Assembly: GCA_945877005.1 (NCBI GenBank)
Contig: CAMCQL010000078.1
Coordinates: 1 to 7,992, forward strand
Source: Chryseobacterium gleum
GTDB lineage: Bacteria; Bacteroidota; Bacteroidia; Flavobacteriales_D; Crocinitomicaceae
Direction: 5' to 3'
DNA length: 7,992 nucleotides
Positions 6,961 through 7,992 of the stretch are shown here, piece by piece. Positions within the stretch are counted from its first letter, which is position 1. The number at the start of each line of letters is the position of its first letter. The notes under the pieces are model-generated. The model was not told the DNA's origin. It made no database searches and worked only from the letters and a program-made list of their open reading frames with translations. Position numbers and translations under genes: made by a program.

Positions 6961-7254
6961 AGGATTTTAATTGAAATGGAATCTTTGTTCTTTTCCTTGA
7001 TGAAAAGAACCAAAAATCAAGGCTGTGGGATGGTTGTTAAAGCGCAGTTTTCGGTTGTTATTTAATATTTTCGCTTCGAGCGCTTTATTTTGTTCGCTCC
7101 TGAAATGCTGATTTTGTCGGTGATCTTCTGCGAAGCTACCGATAAAAGTCTAGCATTTCAGTTCGTTCACAAAACCCAACAATCCCAAGGCCAGAGGTAA
7201 TTTTGAATTGAGATTTATGATTTATGAATGAAATTAATTCTCGTGCTTGTTAAG
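6961..7254 (+). repeat. Structured dispersed repeat, copy D (full length, tandem)
   Basis: The core is 6982-7194, then a tail close to that of copy B. P1 is TAAAGCGC (7038-7045) with GCGCTTTA (7080-7087). In P2, CTGAAATGCT (7100-7109) pairs perfectly with AGCATTTCAG (7152-7161). Against copy A both sides of one pair have changed (A-T to T-A). The inner TTTGTCGGT faces ACCGATAAA, with one G-T wobble. The sequence between the P1 arms has diverged strongly while the arms are unchanged. The reading frame beginning MKRTKNQG ends early here (21 codons). Confidence 0.85.
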
Positions 7255-7377
7255 AGGACTTGATTTGAAATGGAATCTTTGTTCTTTTGCTTGATCAAAA
7301 GAACCAAAATAATCCCAAGGCCAGAGGTAATTCTTAATTGTGATTTATAATTTATGATTTATAAATGAAATTAATTT
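7255..7377 (+). repeat. Repeat unit E, internally deleted
   Basis: The unit keeps the leading AGGACTTGATTTGAAATGG, hairpin H1, the right end AATCCCAAGGCCAGAGG and the AT-rich tail, but lacks the central domain. The join (ACCAAAATAATCCC) differs from that of unit C, so the deletions look independent. H1 is GTTCTTTTG (7281-7289) with CAAAAGAAC (7296-7304) around CTTGAT. The pair closing the loop is G-C where all other copies have C-G, so pairing is kept by a double change. Confidence 0.8.
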
Positions 7378-7388
7378 TTGATTTTGTA

Positions 7389-7418
7389 TTCCGGTGGTAT
7401 TCCGGGAAACTTTTTTTT
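7389..7418 (+). terminator. Candidate plus-strand terminator after the repeat array
   Basis: TTCCGG (7389-7394) can pair with CCGG-G-AA (7402-7408, one bulged G) around a 7-base loop, and eight T follow at 7411-7418. GTATTCCGG also occurs twice in direct orientation (7386-7394 and 7397-7405). The stem is short, so strength is uncertain, but position and T tract suit a stop for transcripts crossing the repeat array. Confidence 0.45.
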
Positions 7419-7787
7419 CTAGTCGTGTTAAAAAACGATAAAATACTGTTAATCGCATTTACGAATTGAACTTATGATTAAATAGTTAACTCATCGTTGA
7501 ATTAAAAATTTAACACCCTCATTTACATTGGTAATTCCGATAGAAATCAAAACAGGGATTAAATTTTAAATCCGCCTCGATGACTAACTCTTGCACCGGT
7601 CTTCTTCTTTTAAAACTGAAAATACGGTAGTGTCTTTGTGTCTAACCTTGGAAATCGGACTTTATGAATGACTTAGAATCATTCACTAATACACTATTTT
7701 TAAGGATTTTAAAACAAATAAAATCTAATTTAATTTACTGATAATTAGTTTTTTATTAATTATGTCATCAAGTTAACAATATTCTCT
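7419..7787. other. Intergenic stretch with weak inverted repeats only
   Basis: No protein-like frame is visible on either strand. Two inverted repeats stand out. One is the near-palindrome GGATTAAATTTTAAATCC at 7556-7573. The other is a nested structure: TAGTGT (7628-7633) faces ACACTA (7691-7696) around TGAATGA (7665-7671) facing TCATTCA (7679-7685), followed by five T. The second might be a weak plus-strand terminator or leader hairpin. I see no tRNA, no attachment site and no transposase remnant. Confidence 0.45.
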
Positions 7788-7853
7788 ATGAAAAAAACAA
7801 TTTTTATGCTGCTTTTTGATCTTTATTGGCTTGATTCGATTGCTAGTTCATAA
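7788..7853 (+). pseudogene. Short signal-peptide-like frame, possible gene remnant
   Basis: A 21-codon frame starts MKKTIFMLLF, the usual opening of a Bacteroidota secreted protein, then turns polar (DLYWLD) and stops. No continuation with protein character is visible in other frames downstream. It could be the decayed start of an exported protein, a real small peptide, or chance. It lies about 90 bases upstream of the partial regulator gene on the same strand. Confidence 0.25.
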
Positions 7854-7893
7854 ATCTTGAATATTAAAATCTGAATATAAAAGATTAAAATAG

Positions 7894-7939
7894 TAGCTAT
7901 TTTATAAATTTATCCTTATTTTAGCTAAAATGTTAGCTA
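7894..7939 (+). promoter_or_regulatory. TAGCTA motif cluster, possible autoregulatory operator
   Basis: TAGCTA occurs at 7894-7899 and 7934-7939, and a related TTAGCTAA lies inside the perfect 14-base palindrome ATTTTAGCTAAAAT at 7918-7931. The centres are 28 and 12 bases apart. The cluster ends directly before ATG 7942 of a gene resembling a helix-turn-helix regulator. Repeated palindromes in that position are typical of self-repressing Xre/HipB-type operators. Binding is inferred, not shown. Confidence 0.45.
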
Positions 7940-7941
7940 TT

Positions 7942-7992
7942 ATGTTTTCAATTGATAAACAACCTTCAGAGATTGCAATTTTATTAGCAGAA
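7942..7992 (+). CDS. Start of a probable Xre/HipB-type regulator (partial)
   Basis: Only 17 codons lie in the window: MFSIDKQPSEIAILLAE, still open at the edge. The pattern S-I-x-K-x-P-S-E-I-A-x-x-L-A-E resembles the region just before the helix-turn-helix in small Xre-family proteins, often paired with HipA-like kinases in toxin-antitoxin loci. An in-frame ATG 12 bases earlier (7930) is possible, but it lies inside the palindrome and the family usually starts near MxSI, so I prefer 7942. The helix-turn-helix itself lies beyond the window, so the identity is tentative. Confidence 0.5.
   Translation, partial: MFSIDKQPSEIAILLAE

Noticed and set aside
6851..7377. CRISPR-like array
   Set aside because: Units are of unequal length, 110-290 bases, and the intervals are related repeat tails rather than unique spacers; no cas genes are visible.
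155..7377. Insertion sequence
   Set aside because: No transposase frame, no terminal inverted repeats common to the whole unit and no target duplications were seen; the copies are short, structured and noncoding.

Overview
The window looks like a chromosomal segment of a Bacteroidota bacterium, probably Flavobacteriales. The DNA is AT-rich, ribosome binding sites are not evident, the candidate promoters fit the Bacteroidota pattern TTG-spacer-TAnnTTTG, and the gene order rimP-nusA-infB carries proteins of the Bacteroidota type (long K/E/P-rich IF2 linker, NusA of about 410 residues with an acidic C-terminal segment). A family such as Crocinitomicaceae is possible, but I cannot establish genus or species.

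Layout: positions 1-900 hold no convincing gene. They carry two full copies (A, B) of a structured repeat of about 212 bases, separated by a 142-base imperfect palindrome and a second hairpin. A two-way terminator at 905-940 separates this from a minus-strand gene block. In transcription order the block is an outer-membrane beta-barrel protein (6616-5795), rimP (5647-5171), nusA (5161-3926) and infB (3800-960). RimP matures the 30S subunit, NusA controls pausing, termination and antitermination, and IF2 delivers initiator tRNA, so rimP-nusA-infB is the classic transcription/translation housekeeping operon. Its likely promoter is at 5709-5737. A terminator-like hairpin with a T8 tract lies between that promoter and the rimP ATG, only five bases from the start codon.

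Positions 6851-7380 hold a tandem array of three more units of the same repeat (C, D, E), all in the same orientation as A and B. D is full length; C and E are internal deletions. Base changes on opposite sides of predicted stems compensate each other between copies, which suggests a folded RNA or DNA hairpin rather than a protein-coding element. A candidate plus-strand promoter precedes the array and a plausible terminator follows it.

Positions 7419-7787 are intergenic with a few weak inverted repeats. A short signal-peptide-like frame lies at 7788-7853. The window ends in the first 17 codons of a plus-strand gene resembling a HipB/Xre-type helix-turn-helix regulator, preceded by repeated TAGCTA motifs that may be its operator.

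The two most interesting signals are the structured repeat family with compensatory changes and the possible attenuator leader in front of rimP-nusA-infB.
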